Positions 16,325-25,257 of a stretch of 64,000 nt of DNA are shown piece after piece. The DNA comes from Streptomyces hawaiiensis (GTDB lineage: Bacteria; Actinomycetota; Actinomycetes; Streptomycetales; Streptomycetaceae). Position 1 is the first letter of the stretch. Each line of letters opens with the position of its first letter. The stretch covers positions 3,844,001 through 3,908,000 of the forward strand of contig NZ_CP021978.1 of the NCBI RefSeq assembly GCF_004803895.1. The letters are read 5' to 3'. A program made the translations under genes and the position numbers. The notes under the pieces are model-generated. The model saw only the letters and a list, made by a program, of their open reading frames with translations. It had not been told where the DNA came from and searched no databases.

Positions 16325-17287
16325 GTGGTTGAGCATCGGATGATCGACGTCAATGGCATACAGCTGCACATCGCGGAGCAGGGCGAGGGCCCGCTCGTGG
16401 TGCTGCTGCACGGATTCCCGGAGTCCTGGCACTCCTGGCGGCACCAGTTCGGTCCGCTGGCCGAGGCCGGTTTCCGGGTGGTCGCTCCCGACCAGCGCGG
16501 GTACGGCGGCAGCGACCGCCCCGAGGACGTGTCCGCGTACAGCATCCTCCACCTGGTGGGGGACGTGGTCGGGCTGATCCACGCGCTGGGCGAGGAGCGG
16601 GCGTTCGTCGTCGGGCACGACTGGGGCGCGCCGGTGGCCTGGCACACCGCGCTGCTGCGGCCGGACGTGGTGCGCGGGGTGGCCGGGCTGAGCGTGCCGC
16701 CGCCGTTCCGTGGCCAGCGGCCTCCGCTGGAGACCATGCGGGAGCGGTTCGAGGGCCGCTTCTACTGGAACTACTTCAACCAGCCCGGCGCAGCCGACGC
16801 CGAGTTCGCCGCCGACACCCGCACGACCCTGCGCAAGCTGCTGTACTCCGCCTCCGGTGACGCGCCGGACGCCGGGCGTCCCGAGCAGGCCCTGGTCGAC
16901 CTGGAGCGCGGGTGGCTCACGGACGCGCCGAACCCCGAGGTGTTGCCCGAGTGGCTCACCGAGGACGACCTCGACGTGCTCACCGAGAGCTTCGAGCCGG
17001 GCTTCACCGGCGCCCTCAACTGGTACCGCAACCTGGACCGCAACTGGGAGCTGACCGCCCCCTGGCAGGGCGCGGTGGTGTCCCCGCCCGCGCTGTACGT
17101 GTACGGCGACCGGGACCTGGTCCCGGCCTTCCCGGGCACGCCCGAACTGATCGAGAGGCTGCCCGAGTTGATGCCGAACCTGCGCAAGCCGCTCGTGCTG
17201 CCGGGCTGCGGCCACTGGACGCAGCAGGAGCGGCCCACCGAGGTGAACGAGGCGCTGACCGGCTTCCTGACGGAGCTGCGGGACTGA
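16325..17287 (+). CDS. Alpha/beta-hydrolase, epoxide hydrolase-like
   Basis: A 320-residue soluble epoxide hydrolase-type protein. HGFPESW (29-35) forms the oxyanion HGxP motif. The nucleophile is Asp99 in GHDWGAP. The charge-relay acid lies in GDRDLVP and the His in GCGHWTQQE. Such enzymes open epoxides via an ester intermediate; an Asp nucleophile excludes a simple serine esterase. I prefer the GTG at 16325 over the ATG at 16340 because the family N-terminus includes VEHRM. A TATGCT hexamer at 16313-16318 would put transcription start near this GTG, hinting at a leaderless message. The gene follows the crotonase by 34 bp and converges on a secreted-protein gene. Confidence 0.88.
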   Translation: MVEHRMIDVNGIQLHIAEQGEGPLVVLLHGFPESWHSWRHQFGPLAEAGFRVVAPDQRGYGGSDRPEDVSAYSILHLVGDVVGLIHALGEERAFVVGHDWGAPVAWHTALLRPDVVRGVAGLSVPPPFRGQRPPLETMRERFEGRFYWNYFNQPGAADAEFAADTRTTLRKLLYSASGDAPDAGRPEQALVDLERGWLTDAPNPEVLPEWLTEDDLDVLTESFEPGFTGALNWYRNLDRNWELTAPWQGAVVSPPALYVYGDRDLVPAFPGTPELIERLPELMPNLRKPLVLPGCGHWTQQERPTEVNEALTGFLTELRD

Positions 17288-17308
17288 CCCCGTCGGTCGC
17301 TCGTCCCG

Positions 17309-17911
17309 TCAGTCGTCGACGAGGGCCCGGCGGTCGACCTCGCAGTGGTCGACCGAGTCCACCAGGCCCGAGCCGCCGCCCACCCGGACGTCGACGGTGG
17401 CCGTGCCGTTCGCGGGGACGGTGACGTCCCCGTACCGGTCGACGACGGTGATGCCCCGGGCGTCCTCGAAGGTGACCGAGACGGAGAAGGCGGCCTTGCG
17501 GCCGTTGGGGTTCCTGACCTCGACGGTCGCGTAGGGGGCCGTCGGGGTCGCGCAGCTGATCAGTTTCGCCGTGCCGTCCCTCAGGGCCTTGCCACTGCCG
17601 GAGCCGGAGGAGGACGTCGGCGTGGAGCCGTAGTTGGGCCTGCGGGTGTAGGAGCCGCCGCCGCTGCTTCCGTGGTCATTGTCGTCGGAGCCGTAGGAAC
17701 CGCCGCCCGAGCCGTACGAGCCGCCGCTCGACGTCGACGACCTCGAACTGTCGTGGTCCTGGCTGGAGCTGCTGCACCCGCCGCCGCCCGAGCCGCTGCC
17801 GCCGTGACCGTGACTGCCGCCGCGGCCCCGGCCGGACGAGAAGCCGGTCAGTGCCAGTACGACCAGCACCAGCACCGCCGTGTACCTGAGCCTGCGCCCC
17901 CGTGTCTGCAT
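17309..17911 (-). CDS. Secreted Gly/Ser-rich protein of unknown function
   Basis: A 200-residue protein with an N-terminal signal sequence (RRLRYTAVLVLVVLALTGF). A low-complexity Gly/Ser/His/Asp linker follows at about residues 27-105. The C-terminal domain (about 108-195) is a small beta-rich fold with two cysteines (ISCATPTAPYATVEVRNPNG, VDHCEVDRR), like extracellular FxLYD-type domains. No lipobox is seen, although FSSG follows the hydrophobic core. It lies next to afsK, where S. coelicolor also has a small gene (from memory). Function unknown; probably exported and possibly cell-surface. Confidence 0.8.
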   Translation of the reverse strand: MQTRGRRLRYTAVLVLVVLALTGFSSGRGRGGSHGHGGSGSGGGGCSSSSQDHDSSRSSTSSGGSYGSGGGSYGSDDNDHGSSGGGSYTRRPNYGSTPTSSSGSGSGKALRDGTAKLISCATPTAPYATVEVRNPNGRKAAFSVSVTFEDARGITVVDRYGDVTVPANGTATVDVRVGGGSGLVDSVDHCEVDRRALVDD

Positions 17912-18081
17912 GGCGGAAAGCCTAGCGATCGCCTGTCACGGGCATGTCACTGCGTGGCGACCGGCGCGTACCCGGCGTAGCGTCCTGGGTGGGAGCGGTG
18001 AACGGGCCGCTCCCCGACAAGCGGCGGCCGCCGTCCGGAGCACCCCTTCCGTACGCCGGTACGACGGCCGTCCCGGGCCGG

Positions 18082-20460
18082 TCAGGCGGTGCGCGCCGTG
18101 CCCGTGCCCTTCTCCGCGTCCAGTGCGTACACGCAGCGGTCCTTGCTGCACGCGTACACCACCCCGTCCCGGACGACCGGGGAGCCGGTGATCTCGCCGC
18201 CGGTGGCGAGTTTCCAGCGCAGCCGGCCGTCGTCGGCCTTCAGGGTGTAGAGCAGGTGGTCGGTGGAGCCGAAGTGGATACGGCCCTCGGCCACCGAGGG
18301 GGCGCCCACGATGTCGCCGCCCGCCTGGAAGCGCCACTTGGGCGTGCCGGTAACCGCGTCGAGGGTGTAGAGGCCCTTGCCGCTGCCCACGTGGACATGG
18401 CCGGCGGCGACCAGGACGGGGTCGACACAGGAGCGGGCCTCGGTGGCGATGCGCCAGCGGTCGCGGCCGTCGGTGGCGTCGAGGGCGTAGACCGTGCCGA
18501 GGTAGTCGGCGAGGTAGATGCCGCCGCCGGTGACGGCCGGGCCGGGGACGAAGGTGGGCGGGCAGAGGAAGACGGCCGGGGCCTCGAAGTGCCACTTCAC
18601 ATGCCCGGCGGCCACGTCGAGCGCGAGGACGCGGGTACCGGCGCAGACGTAGACGTAGCCGTCGGTGGCCTGGGTGAGCCGGATCGGGACGCCGCCGCAG
18701 GAGGCCGCGTCGCCGATCGGGTACGACCAGCGCTCGTCGCCGGTGCGGGCGTCCAGGGCGCGCAGCCGGGCGTCCTGCCACACGTAGACCGTGCCGTCGT
18801 GCAGGGCGGGCCCGGCCTCGGGGGACTCGAAGTCGGACTGGCAGCCGGTGATCTCCCACAGCTTCTGGCCGCCGGAGGCCTCCCAGCCCTGGACGCCGCC
18901 GCCGCGGGTGCCGGTGACGACGGTGCCGCGGCCGGCCTTGAGTGAGTAGACCCAGGCGTCCGTCTGCAGGCGCCACAGGTCGCCGCCCTCCCGGGCGTCC
19001 AGGGCGAACAGGGTGGGCCCGTCGGAGGCGTGGATACGGCCGTCCGCGACCGCCATGGACCAGGCGACGTCCCGGGTCTTGAAGCGGCGGCGGCCGGTGG
19101 CGACGTCCAGGGCGTGCACCTCGAAGGAGGTGACGTAGACCAGGTCGTCGGCGACGGAAGGGGTGCCCCAGACGTCGTTGGACATGCGGAAACGCCAGGG
19201 CCGCCAGCCGCCGGCCTGCTCCGGCGGCGCGGCCGGGGCCGGTGGCGCGGCGACGGCGGGGCCCACGGCGGGGTCGGTGCCGTTGACGCCGGGGCGGGGC
19301 TTGGACCAGGAGGCGGCGAGGGCTGCCTCCGGTGGGGGTGCCTTGACGGCGGCGGCACGGACGTCGGCGACGCGCGGGCCCGGGCCGATGGGAACCTGAC
19401 CGCCGGCCAGCCGGACGGGGCCGGTGTCGGGGCCGCCGACCGGCGCGGGCACGGGCGCCGGGACGACGGGGTCGTGCGGGGGCGGGGGCGGGATGGGCGC
19501 CGGGCCGGGGGCGGGGCGTCCGCCGCCGCTGCGGCCGGCGCCGGGGGCGGGCTTGCCGGCCGGGCGGCCGTTGCGGCGGGACTCGATCAGGCCCACGGCC
19601 CGCTCGGGCAGCCATGCGGAGGCCGTGCCGCTGTCGTCGGAGCCGGAGCCGAAGAGGTGGGGGGCCAGCTGGGCCTGGAGGTCGGCCGGGTTGGGGCGGG
19701 CCGTCGGGTCCATCTGCATACAGGACTCGATCAGTGGCCGCAGCTCGTCCGGGAGGCCTTCGAGGTCCGGGCCCTCGCGCAGCAGCATGAAGACCGTCTC
19801 GACCGGGTTGGCGCCGTGGAAGGGCGGGTGCCCGGTGGCGGCGAACACCAGCATCGAGCCCAGGGAGAAGACGTCGCTGGCACCGGTGACGCTGCGGGAG
19901 TCCTTGGCCTGCTCGGGGGACATGTAGGCGGGGGTGCCGACGGCGACGTTCGTCATCGTCAAACGCGTGTTCGAGACACCCGACGCGATGCCGAAGTCGA
20001 TCACCCGGGGCCCGTCCTCGACGACGAGGACGTTCGACGGCTTCAGGTCCCGGTGCACCAGACCCGCCCCGTGGATGGACTGGAGCGCCTCGGCCACGCC
20101 CGCCGCCAGCCAGCGCACCGCCTGGGCCGGCATGGGTCCGCAGTCGTTCACTATCTCCTCGAGGGAGGGCGCGGGGACGTAGGCGGTGGCCAGCCACGGC
20201 ACGGCGGCGCGCGGGTCGGCGTCGACGACGGCGGCCGTGTAGAAGCCGGAGACGGCGCGGGCCGCCTCCACCTCACGCGTGAAGCGGACCCGGAACAGCT
20301 GGTCCTCGGCCAGCTCCGTCCGGACGGTCTTGATCGCCACACGCCGGCCGGACGCCGAACGCGCGAGATAGACCAGCCCCATGCCGCCGGCGCCCAGCCG
20401 TCCCAGCACCTCGAACGGCCCGATCCGCCGCGGATCGTGCTGCGTCAGCTGATCCACCAC
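18082..20460 (-). CDS. afsK: AfsK, Ser/Thr protein kinase with PQQ-like beta-propeller
   Basis: A 792-residue kinase that phosphorylates AfsR and, in some species, polarity proteins. Kinase domain: glycine loop GRLGAGGMG (20-28), Lys44 in [13 protein letters not shown] with Asp138, DFG 155-157, activation segment ending TPAYMSPEQ. After a Pro/Ala/Gly-rich linker (about 290-410), the C-terminal half is a PQQ-type propeller with repeats such as [13 protein letters not shown] and [15 protein letters not shown]. Starting at the GTG at 20460 puts a Thr at 168, which matches the autophosphorylation site I recall for S. coelicolor AfsK, so I prefer it to the upstream ATG. GGGAGG lies 10 nt upstream. 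No transmembrane segment is seen; AfsK is reported as loosely membrane-attached. Confidence 0.94.
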   Translation of the reverse strand: MVDQLTQHDPRRIGPFEVLGRLGAGGMGLVYLARSASGRRVAIKTVRTELAEDQLFRVRFTREVEAARAVSGFYTAAVVDADPRAAVPWLATAYVPAPSLEEIVNDCGPMPAQAVRWLAAGVAEALQSIHGAGLVHRDLKPSNVLVVEDGPRVIDFGIASGVSNTRLTMTNVAVGTPAYMSPEQAKDSRSVTGASDVFSLGSMLVFAATGHPPFHGANPVETVFMLLREGPDLEGLPDELRPLIESCMQMDPTARPNPADLQAQLAPHLFGSGSDDSGTASAWLPERAVGLIESRRNGRPAGKPAPGAGRSGGGRPAPGPAPIPPPPPHDPVVPAPVPAPVGGPDTGPVRLAGGQVPIGPGPRVADVRAAAVKAPPPEAALAASWSKPRPGVNGTDPAVGPAVAAPPAPAAPPEQAGGWRPWRFRMSNDVWGTPSVADDLVYVTSFEVHALDVATGRRRFKTRDVAWSMAVADGRIHASDGPTLFALDAREGGDLWRLQTDAWVYSLKAGRGTVVTGTRGGGVQGWEASGGQKLWEITGCQSDFESPEAGPALHDGTVYVWQDARLRALDARTGDERWSYPIGDAASCGGVPIRLTQATDGYVYVCAGTRVLALDVAAGHVKWHFEAPAVFLCPPTFVPGPAVTGGGIYLADYLGTVYALDATDGRDRWRIATEARSCVDPVLVAAGHVHVGSGKGLYTLDAVTGTPKWRFQAGGDIVGAPSVAEGRIHFGSTDHLLYTLKADDGRLRWKLATGGEITGSPVVRDGVVYACSKDRCVYALDAEKGTGTARTA

Positions 20461-20652
20461 TTGCCTGCCACCTCCCCGTACGAGCCGCGCCAAAGCCACA
20501 TGTTCCACGCGACCCCGTGCAGCGTCTCACCACCGCACCGCCATGGCGGCACGCACCCTGATTCTTCCTGGCCGGAGCCCTGGTTGCGAACCCGGTGACA
20601 ATTGGGATGTCTCGGAATGTAAGTCATCAAACGATGACCAAACAATGCCTGC

Positions 20653-21375
20653 TCAGCGGCGCAGCAGCGCGAAGGACGCTCCCTGATTGTCCGTGACGAC
20701 GGCGACCTCGCCGTACGACGTCTCGAAAGGCGGGGCCTGCACCCGCCCGCCGAGCCGCTTCACGTCCTCCAGCGCGGCCGCCACGTCCGCCACGGCGAAG
20801 TGCACGAGGAAGTGGGGCGGCATCCCCTCGGAGAACACGTCGGAGACGGGGGCACGCCCGAAATCGGGCTTCGCGTCCGGCCCGAACAGGGCCTCCTGGA
20901 AGAGATCGCCGTAGAAGGCGTTGGCCGCCTCGGTGTCCCGGGCGTACAGCTCGGCCCAGGCGAAGGTGCCCGGCTCGTGGCGCTTGCCGAAGCCGGGGTG
21001 CTCCTCCGGCTGCCACAGGGCGAACACGGCGCCCTCGGGATCGGTGACGAGCGCGGTGACGCCCAGTTCCCCGGCCGGCACCGGCGCGGAGACGATCTGC
21101 CCGCCCGCGTCCCGGATGCGCCGGGCCAGGGCCGGCGCGTCCGGGGTCGCGAAGTACACCGTCCAGACGGTGGGCAGCCGGCCGTCCACTTTGCGGACCA
21201 GCGCGGCCACGGGTTCGCCGTCCTTCAGCGCCTGCGCGAAGGAGCCGAACCAGTCCTCGAAGGTCCACCCGAAAAGTTCACCGTAGAACCGCTTGCCCGC
21301 CTCGACGTCGGGAAGCTGCGCGTCCACCCAGCAGGGGACGCCCTCTCCGTACACCGATGCCCTGTTTTCGGCCAT
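20653..21375 (-). CDS. VOC-family protein with two glyoxalase-like domains
   Basis: A 240-residue protein with two tandem vicinal-oxygen-chelate domains, about residues 10-120 and 132-238. Each carries a PDVEAGKRFYGELFGW-like or TEAANAFYGDLF-like motif and a C-terminal TDPEGAVFALWQ or TDNQGASFALL strand. Such proteins include glyoxalases, dioxygenases and antibiotic-binding proteins; the sequence does not settle which. The gene lies between afsK and a divergent TetR gene, an arrangement I remember from S. coelicolor (SCO4421-4423). No regulon palindrome precedes it. Confidence 0.88.
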   Translation of the reverse strand: MAENRASVYGEGVPCWVDAQLPDVEAGKRFYGELFGWTFEDWFGSFAQALKDGEPVAALVRKVDGRLPTVWTVYFATPDAPALARRIRDAGGQIVSAPVPAGELGVTALVTDPEGAVFALWQPEEHPGFGKRHEPGTFAWAELYARDTEAANAFYGDLFQEALFGPDAKPDFGRAPVSDVFSEGMPPHFLVHFAVADVAAALEDVKRLGGRVQAPPFETSYGEVAVVTDNQGASFALLRR

Positions 21376-21497
21376 GCCGCCAACGTAACCGCGACTGCCG
21401 CAACCCGCAGACCAGGCACACCAGCCTCCGCACTTCCTTACACCCCATTTGCAGTCGGCCGAATCGCGCCCCGATCACGCCTCGGTAAGCTGACGGC

Positions 21498-22145
21498 ATG
21501 ACAGGACAAGTGCGTACCGTCGACGGCCGCGTGGCCGGCCGGCGTGGGCAGGCGACCCGGCAGAAGCTGCTCGACTGCCTCAGCGAGATGCTCAGCTCCT
21601 CCCCGTACCGCGACGTCAAAGTCATCGATGTCGCCCGGAAAGCGGGCACTTCGCCCGCGACCTTCTACCAGTACTTCCCGGACGTCGAGGGCGCCGTCCT
21701 GGAGATCGCCGAGCAAATGGCGACCGAGGGCGCCGCGTTGACGGAGCTCCTGGAGGGCCGCTCCTGGGCCGGCAAGGCCGGCTGGCAGACGGCGCAGGAA
21801 CTCGTCGACGGCTTCCTGGAGTTCTGGCGCAAGAACGACGCCATCCTCCGGGTCGTCGATCTCGGCGCCGCCGAGGGCGACAAGCGCTTCTACAAACTCC
21901 GGATGAAGATCCTCAACTCGGTGAACAACTCCCTCGCGGACGCCGTCGCCGAGCTCCAGGCCAAGGGCAGGGTCGACAAGGACGTCAACCCGGCGGCCGT
22001 CGCCGGTTCGCTCGTCGCGATGCTCGCGGCCGTCGCCTCCCACCAGAAGGGCTTCTCCTCCTGGGGCGTGAAGCAGGCCGAACTGAAACCGAACCTCGCC
22101 CTGTTGGTGTACCTGGGCGTCACCGGCCGGAAGCCGACGAAATAG
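21498..22145 (+). CDS. TetR-family transcriptional regulator (candidate regulon repressor)
   Basis: A 215-residue TetR regulator. The N-terminal helix-turn-helix (about residues 12-60) includes GRRGQATRQKLLDCLSEML and VIDVARKAGTSPATFYQYFPDVEG. The all-helical C-terminal ligand domain includes AEGDKRFYKLRMKILNSVNN. It resembles the KstR/KstR2-like subgroup that senses acyl-CoA intermediates; that is a family impression. It is the only TetR gene in a window full of matching palindromes and thus the first candidate to bind them. Its own promoter has just one good arm (GCTGACG, 21489-21495, touching the ATG). If it is conserved in strains without the catabolic blocks, another regulator must be sought. 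A strong terminator follows. Confidence 0.9.
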   Translation: MTGQVRTVDGRVAGRRGQATRQKLLDCLSEMLSSSPYRDVKVIDVARKAGTSPATFYQYFPDVEGAVLEIAEQMATEGAALTELLEGRSWAGKAGWQTAQELVDGFLEFWRKNDAILRVVDLGAAEGDKRFYKLRMKILNSVNNSLADAVAELQAKGRVDKDVNPAAVAGSLVAMLAAVASHQKGFSSWGVKQAELKPNLALLVYLGVTGRKPTK

Positions 22146-22185
22146 CGCGGCGCAGCGGCCTCTTACGTACCCAAGTCCTGTCTGG

Positions 22186-22229
22186 CAGGCGGTGGTTCAC
22201 CCAGGTGGACCACCGCCTGTCGCGCTTTT
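22186..22229. terminator. Rho-independent, probably bidirectional terminator
   Basis: A 16-bp stem (22186-22201 with 22204-22219, one G-U pair) has a 2-nt loop. It is followed on the plus strand by a T-run (22226-22229). It lies between the TetR stop (22145) and the convergent DDN-like gene stop (22230), so it can end both. Confidence 0.8.
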
Positions 22230-22700
22230 CTACCGGCGTACGAGCCGGAACACCCTGATCTCCCGCTCCACCCGGGCCTGGTACGCCGCGTACGGCGGCC
22301 AGAACGCCAGCAGCGCCTGCCACGCCGCCGCCCGCTCCTCGCCCGCCAGCAGCCGGGCCGTGACCGGGACGTCCCGGCCCTTCCAGTTGATCTCCGCGTC
22401 GGGATGCGCGAGCAGGTTGTGGCTCCAGGCGGGGTGCCCCGGCCGCCCGAAGTTGGACCCGACGAGGATCCAGCAGCGCCCGCCGTCCTCCGGCATGCAG
22501 GCCAGGGGCGTACGGCGGGGCAGCCCGCTCCTCGCCCCGGTGGTGGTCAGCACCACACCCGGCAGGAGCTGCGCGCTGAGCAGCACCTTTCCCCTGGTGA
22601 GCCGGTGGACGGCCCGGTCGAGGGCGGGCACCACGTGCGGTGCCACGCGCGCGAAGCCCCTGGTCGACGACACCTTCTGCACCACGCGCGCACCCCTCAT
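22230..22700 (-). CDS. Deazaflavin (F420)-dependent nitroreductase family protein (DDN-like)
   Basis: A 156-residue split-barrel protein of the DUF385/DDN family, which uses F420H2 for hydride transfer. Motifs: LTTTGARSGLPRRTPLACMPEDGGRCWILVGSNFG, HPAWSHNLLAHPDAEI and a C-terminal ARVEREIRVFRLVRR. The ATG overlaps the stop of the upstream acyl-CoA dehydrogenase as ATGA, so it belongs to that operon and probably to the regulon. Possible role: reduction of an enone or quinone intermediate with F420. The 3' end abuts the shared terminator. Confidence 0.87.
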   Translation of the reverse strand: MRGARVVQKVSSTRGFARVAPHVVPALDRAVHRLTRGKVLLSAQLLPGVVLTTTGARSGLPRRTPLACMPEDGGRCWILVGSNFGRPGHPAWSHNLLAHPDAEINWKGRDVPVTARLLAGEERAAAWQALLAFWPPYAAYQARVEREIRVFRLVRR

Positions 22701-23887
22701 GTGCCGGCCTCCTCGAAGACGTGTGCCGCGTCGGCCGCGTGCGCCCGCAGCCGGTGCACCGGCCCGAACAGCAGCTCGTCGCCCGCGGCACGCTTGAAGT
22801 ACAGGTGAGCCTCGTGCTCCCAGGTGAATCCGATGCCGCCGTGCAGCTGGATCCCTTCGGCGGCGGCGCGGCGCAGCGCGTCGAGCGCCTGGGCGAGGGC
22901 GAGGCCGCCGGCCGTCTCGTCACCGGCGGGGGTAGCGGTGGCCCAGGCCGCGTAGTACGCCGCCGAGCGGGCCGCCTGGACCTGGACGTACGCGTCGGCC
23001 AGCCGGTGCTTGACCGCCTGGAAGGAGCCGACCGGCCGCCCGAACTGCTCGCGCTGCCCCACGTACGCGACGGTCCGCTCCAGCACGCGGCCGGCGGCCC
23101 CCGCGGCCTCGGCGGCGAGGCAGGCGGCGGCGGTGTCGCCGAGCCGGGCGAGGGCGGGGAGGGCGTCGACGGCCTCGCCGCCCAGCAACTCGGCCGGCGT
23201 GTTCCGCAGTTGGACACGGCCCTGCGGACGGGTGGCGTCCAGGGCGGTCCGCCGTACGCGAGTGAGACCGGCGGCGTCCCCGTGCACGAGGAAGAGCAGC
23301 ACACGGGAGCGGGCGAATCCCCCGGCGTGCGCGGCGACCACGAGCAGCTGGGCACTGTGCCCGTCGAGAACCTGGTCGACCTGCCCGTACAGCTGCCAGC
23401 CGCCCTCGGCCCGCCGGGCCTGTACGCCCCCGGCCCGTCCCCCGCCGGCCCACTCCCCGCGCCGGTCGTGGCCGGTGAGCGCGAGGGCGGTGGTGAGGGC
23501 GGGCCCCGGTACGGCGAGGGCGGCGGTGAGTCCGCCGGAGGCGATGCGCGGCAGGAGCCCGGCGCGCTGGGCGCCGGTGCCGAGGGCGAGCAGCAGCGGG
23601 GCGGTGAGAACGGCGGTGGCGAGCAGCGGGGTGGGGGCGAGGGCCCGGCCCGTCTCCTCGCAGGCCAGGGCCAGTTCGGTCACCGTGCAGCCGGCTCCGC
23701 CGTAGGGCTCGGGCAGGGCCAGTCCGGGCAGGCCGAGTTGTCCGGCGAGGGCGGTCCACAGGGCGGGGTCGTGTCCGGCCGGGGTGTCGACGGCGGCCCG
23801 CAGCTCTTCCGGACCGCACCGCTTGCCGAGCAGGTCGCGCAGGGTGCGGCGGATCTCGTCCTGTTCGTCGGTGAAGCGGGCATCCAT
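22697..23887 (-). CDS. Acyl-CoA dehydrogenase (FadE-like)
   Basis: A 396-residue FAD enzyme introducing an alpha-beta double bond in an acyl-CoA. N-terminal helical domain (FTDEQDEIRRTLRDLLGKRC), middle barrel, and C-terminal four-helix bundle with REQFGRPVGSFQAVKHRLAD and LHGGIGFTWEHEAHLYFKRA. It belongs to the smaller, variable subunits of the steroid-type heteromeric dehydrogenases rather than to straight-chain enzymes; this is an inference from the reduced middle domain. The usual C-terminal GT.QI.R motif is missing. The ATG at 23887 is divergent from the Ltp-like gene at 23992, with two operators between. The stop overlaps the F420-type reductase start. Confidence 0.9.
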   Translation of the reverse strand: MDARFTDEQDEIRRTLRDLLGKRCGPEELRAAVDTPAGHDPALWTALAGQLGLPGLALPEPYGGAGCTVTELALACEETGRALAPTPLLATAVLTAPLLLALGTGAQRAGLLPRIASGGLTAALAVPGPALTTALALTGHDRRGEWAGGGRAGGVQARRAEGGWQLYGQVDQVLDGHSAQLLVVAAHAGGFARSRVLLFLVHGDAAGLTRVRRTALDATRPQGRVQLRNTPAELLGGEAVDALPALARLGDTAAACLAAEAAGAAGRVLERTVAYVGQREQFGRPVGSFQAVKHRLADAYVQVQAARSAAYYAAWATATPAGDETAGGLALAQALDALRRAAAEGIQLHGGIGFTWEHEAHLYFKRAAGDELLFGPVHRLRAHAADAAHVFEEAGT

Positions 23888-23905
23888 GGGGCCCCTCTCT
23901 CCGCA

Positions 23906-23922
23906 TCTGACGACCCGTCATA
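23906..23922. promoter_or_regulatory. Regulon operator palindrome, dehydrogenase side
   Basis: TCTGACG-ACC-CGTCATA, 18 bp upstream of the acyl-CoA dehydrogenase ATG (23887). Only the last two bases of the right arm depart from consensus. Confidence 0.75.
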
Positions 23923-23971
23923 TTAGGGCGGCGGAACAGCGAAGCCCAGAGCCCTGCCGCGCCCGCGCCAA

Positions 23972-23988
23972 TCTGATGTACCGTCAGA
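23972..23988. promoter_or_regulatory. Regulon operator palindrome, Ltp side
   Basis: TCTGATG-TAC-CGTCAGA, one arm mismatch. It ends only 3 nt before the ATG at 23992, so it must overlap the promoter and there is no room for a Shine-Dalgarno sequence unless translation starts further in. Confidence 0.78.
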
Positions 23989-23991
23989 TTC

Positions 23992-25161
23992 ATGGTTGCC
24001 CGGAGGAAAGTGGCCGTGGTCGGCGTGGCCCTCTCGGACTGCGGCCGCGTGGCCGACGCGACCCCGTACGCCCTGCACGCCCAGGCGGCCCGCCGCGCCC
24101 TGGCCGACGCGGGCCTGGACCGGTCCCTGGTCGACGGCTTCGCCTCGGCGGGCCTGGGCACACTGGCGCCCGTCGAGGTCGCCGAGTACCTGGGCCTTCG
24201 TCCCACCTGGGTCGACTCCACCTCCGTGGGCGGCTCCACCTGGGAGGTCATGGCGGCCCACGCGGCGGACGCGATCGTGGCCGGGCACGCCCGCGCGGTG
24301 CTGCTCGTCTACGGCTCGACGGCCCGGGCGGACGTGCGCGCGGGCCGCCGCACCGGGACGCTGTCCTTCGGCACGCGGGGACCCCTGCAGTTCGAAGTCC
24401 CCTACGGCCACACCCTGATCGCCAAGTACGCCATGGCGGCCCGCCGCCACATGATCGAGTACGGCACGACCATCGAGCAGCTGGCGGAGGTGGCGGTGCA
24501 GGCCCGGGCCAACGCTGCCCTCAACCCGGAGGCGATGTTCCGCACCCCGATCACGGTCGACGAGGTCCTGGCCGGACCCGTGATCGCGGACCCCTTCACC
24601 AAGCTGCACTGCTGCGTCCGTTCCGACGGCGGGGCGGCCGTGCTGCTGGTGGCGGAGGAGTACGTACGGGACTGCCGTACGGCGCCGGTGTGGGTGCTGG
24701 GGACCGGGGAGTCCGTCTCGCACGCGGCGATGTCCGCGTGGCCGGACTTCACGGTCTCGCCGGCGGCGGTGAGCGGGCGGCTGGCGTTCGAGCGGGCGGG
24801 GGTGCGGCCTTCGGAGATCGACGTCGCCGAGATCTACGACGCGTTCACCTACATGACGCTGGTGACGCTGGAGGACCTCGGCTTCTGCGCGAAGGGCGAG
24901 GGCGGCGCGTTCGTGGAGAAGGGGCGCCTGCGGGTCGAGGGCGGTGAGCTGCCGGTGAACACCGACGGGGGCGGGCTGTCGGCGCAGCACCCGGGGATGC
25001 GGGGGCTGTTCCTGCTGGTGGAGGCGGTGCGGCAGGTGCGCGGGGACTGCGGGGAGCGGCAGGTGCGGCGGAGCGACGGCGCACTGCCCAGGCTGGCGGT
25101 GGCGTCGGGGACGGGGGGCTGGTTCTGCTCGTCGGGGACGGTGGTGCTGGGGGCGGGGTGA
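23992..25161 (+). CDS. Thiolase-fold lipid-transfer protein (second Ltp-like enzyme)
   Basis: A 389-residue thiolase-like protein without the nucleophilic Cys (STSVGGSTWEVMAAHA region; Gly at that position). It keeps Tyr282 in EIYDAFTYM. Where the first Ltp-like protein has its second Tyr, this one has His333 in SAQHPG, so the two probably differ in chemistry or partner. The C-terminal NTDGGG motif is typical of the family. Start uncertain: the ATG at 23992 lies 3 nt after an operator and lacks a ribosome site. GTG at 24010 or 24016 would follow CGGAGG (24001-24006) but trims the first beta strand. No DUF35 gene is adjacent; the one at 29504 is the likely partner. Confidence 0.87.
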   Translation: MVARRKVAVVGVALSDCGRVADATPYALHAQAARRALADAGLDRSLVDGFASAGLGTLAPVEVAEYLGLRPTWVDSTSVGGSTWEVMAAHAADAIVAGHARAVLLVYGSTARADVRAGRRTGTLSFGTRGPLQFEVPYGHTLIAKYAMAARRHMIEYGTTIEQLAEVAVQARANAALNPEAMFRTPITVDEVLAGPVIADPFTKLHCCVRSDGGAAVLLVAEEYVRDCRTAPVWVLGTGESVSHAAMSAWPDFTVSPAAVSGRLAFERAGVRPSEIDVAEIYDAFTYMTLVTLEDLGFCAKGEGGAFVEKGRLRVEGGELPVNTDGGGLSAQHPGMRGLFLLVEAVRQVRGDCGERQVRRSDGALPRLAVASGTGGWFCSSGTVVLGAG

Positions 25162-25257
25162 AAGGAGTCCGCCTGGGGGCGGGACCGGGGAACAGCCGGT
25201 GCCCGCAAGGGCGTTGTACTGCCGCGCATACCGTCCACCCTGCCGAAGGAGACCGGA

